A stretch of DNA of 5,943 nucleotides from Clostridiales bacterium (GTDB taxonomy: Bacteria; Bacillota; Clostridia; Oscillospirales; Oscillospiraceae), in the NCBI GenBank assembly GCA_003525905.1, contig DQIA01000069.1, positions 267 to 6,209 on the forward strand. Reading direction: 5' to 3'. Both the position numbers and the translations under genes were made by a program. Below, in pieces: positions 5,219 through 5,943 of the stretch; positions within the stretch are counted from its first letter, which is position 1, and every line of letters starts with the position of its first letter. Under the pieces are notes generated by a model. The model had not been told where the DNA came from and made no database searches. It worked only from the letters and a program-made list of their open reading frames with translations.

Positions 5219-5782
5219 ATGAAAGGAAAACGATTTCTTCTGCTTTTGCTCGTTTTCGCATTATCAGTCTCTTTGCTTGGCTGTGGAGAAATGTCTGACG
5301 CAGAGGTGCAGCTGCGATACGGCCTGAGGATGTTCTTCAATCGGTTTAATCTCTTCCAGCCAACCAGTTTTTACGGTTTTTCTGGAGATAATCTGGATGA
5401 TCTGGAATGGGGTGCGGAGCAGCTCAGGGCCGGCATGGAGGAAAACACGGCCCTGCTTCAGAAATACCCAAACGCCTATGCGTCCCTTCAGCTGCTGGTT
5501 CAGATCCCGACTGTACTGAGATCCCTGTACGAGGCAGCAGGGACGGAAAAGCTTACCTTTGGCGACCTCCCCCCCGCGTTGCAGGCATGCCTGTACGATG
5601 TGGACATCCTGCTGTATCCGTGCCTGTTTGCCTGGACCGAAAGTGACGGCTCTTCCGTGATGGGCCTGTTTGCCCTGATGGAGTCCTCGGGCAGCGCGAT
5701 CAATTTCATGGATCGCACTGTCGTCTCCCGCCAGGGAATCGAGTGGCCGGAGCCGGTAGACTGGACACCGCCGGATGTTTGA
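5219..5782 (+). CDS. Putative lipoprotein of unknown function
   Basis: This 187-aa protein has a clear lipoprotein signal peptide: a basic start (MKGKR), a hydrophobic core at 6-20 and a lipobox LLGC with Cys22, the predicted lipidation site. It should be exported by Sec, cleaved by signal peptidase II and anchored on the outer face of the membrane. The mature part has no domain I recognise. It is acidic and aromatic-rich, probably mainly helical (about 25-45, 56-106 and 116-140), with Cys124 and Cys135 and a Pro/Trp-rich end (176-185). The ATG is preceded by AAAGGA (5204-5209) at 9 nt. It is the only plus-strand gene in the window, with no visible operon partner. Its 5' end is visibly more AT-rich than the minus-strand genes, which may reflect signal-peptide codons or a separate origin. 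The coding call is secure; the function is open. Confidence 0.85.
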   Translation: MKGKRFLLLLLVFALSVSLLGCGEMSDAEVQLRYGLRMFFNRFNLFQPTSFYGFSGDNLDDLEWGAEQLRAGMEENTALLQKYPNAYASLQLLVQIPTVLRSLYEAAGTEKLTFGDLPPALQACLYDVDILLYPCLFAWTESDGSSVMGLFALMESSGSAINFMDRTVVSRQGIEWPEPVDWTPPDV

Positions 5783-5796
5783 TCCCGGTACATAGC

Positions 5797-5832
5797 AAAA
5801 AGCTGCTGCAGAGCGCTCGCTCTGCAGCAGCT
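5797..5832 (-). terminator. Strong intrinsic terminator reading leftward
   Basis: A perfect palindrome (5801-5832) has 15-nt arms around CT, so the real hairpin is about 14 bp with a 4-nt loop. On the minus strand it runs into TTTTT (5797-5801). On the plus strand it is followed by CAGACTG, with no U-run. It therefore fits a minus-strand gene arriving from the right of the window, 18 nt after the stop near 5849. The plus-strand lipoprotein gene ends 18 nt before the hairpin and may share it less efficiently. The arms contain GCTCTGCAGC, also present in the inverted repeat at 2210-2246. Confidence 0.8.
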
Positions 5833-5848
5833 CAGACTGTCGGAAAAC

Positions 5849-5943
5849 CTATTCAGGCAAAGGTTTTGGAGGGAGGAAAAGCCTCGCAGAGTTTGCGCCC
5901 GCAGGCGCAAAGAAGATGGGAATCATTTTCTCCGGCGGCGTGT
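5849..5943 (-). CDS. Possible 3' end of a minus-strand gene (partial, doubtful)
   Basis: Reading leftward from the window edge, one minus-strand frame is open for about 31 codons and ends in TAG at 5849-5851, 17 nt before the strong terminator. The encoded tail is proline-rich and ends PPKPLPE. The position just before a terminator supports a real gene end, but the same DNA is dominated by a palindrome (5892-5911) and is also open in a plus-strand frame. It could therefore be a non-coding or repeated sequence that happens to be open. No function can be proposed. Confidence 0.25.
   Translation of the reverse strand, partial: TPPEKMIPIFFAPAGANSARLFLPPKPLPE
5892..5911. repeat. Palindromic hairpin TTTGCGCC-CGCA-GGCGCAAA near the right edge
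   Basis: The arms are perfect 8-bp complements around a 4-nt loop. They are flanked by GGAGGAAAA (about 5872-5880) and TTTTCTCC (5926-5933), which can also pair apart from one bulge. A weaker repeat, AAAACCT (5844-5850) with AGGTTTT (5861-5867), lies to the left. Together 5844-5943 looks like a compact structured element continuing out of the window. No mobile-element feature is visible. Confidence 0.5.

Noticed and set aside
5916..5943. Plus-strand ATG at 5916 as the start of a gene running off the window
   Set aside because: No ribosome binding site at suitable distance, and the upstream bases are the arm of the 5892-5911 palindrome; too short to support.

Overview
The window looks like chromosome from a G+C-rich Clostridia bacterium, most likely an Oscillospiraceae/Ruminococcaceae-type gut commensal. 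This is inferred, not proven. The reasons are high G+C with strong AGGAGG-type ribosome binding sites, an ECF sigma/zinc anti-sigma pair, a choloylglycine (bile salt/penicillin V) hydrolase of the type common in intestinal Gram-positives, and short intrinsic terminators.

Layout. Positions 81-4583 hold five minus-strand genes read right to left: tRNA-dihydrouridine synthase (dusB), an ECF sigma factor, its membrane anti-sigma factor, a choloylglycine hydrolase-family enzyme, and a membrane-anchored YkuE-like metallophosphoesterase. Three of the four junctions overlap: GTGA between dusB and sigma, 11 nt between sigma and anti-sigma, and ATGA between hydrolase and phosphoesterase. The fourth is a 58-nt gap almost filled by a perfect 14-bp inverted repeat with no U-tract. 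A promoter candidate lies just upstream of dusB and a large hairpin lies beyond the last gene at the left edge, so one transcript of about 4.5 kb is plausible. Upstream of it, an 86-codon minus-strand gene for a small C-terminally anchored membrane protein forms its own unit, with a good promoter candidate, a 15-bp palindrome in its leader and a strong terminator.

The 238-nt gap at 4981-5218 is unusually AT-rich in its middle, with phased A-tracts, and separates that gene from a divergent plus-strand gene for an unrecognised 187-aa lipoprotein. To its right is a strong minus-strand terminator, and then a palindromic stretch running off the window that may be the 3' end of another minus-strand gene or part of a dispersed repeat.

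How the genes may work together. The sigma/anti-sigma pair should form an envelope-stress switch: the anti-sigma holds sigma at the membrane until a signal releases it. The linkage of this switch to a bile-salt-hydrolase-family enzyme and a membrane phosphoesterase is the most interesting feature here and suggests, without proving, a bile or cell-envelope stress theme. I found no mobile element, CRISPR array, tRNA or rRNA, and no clear evidence of an entirely new system.
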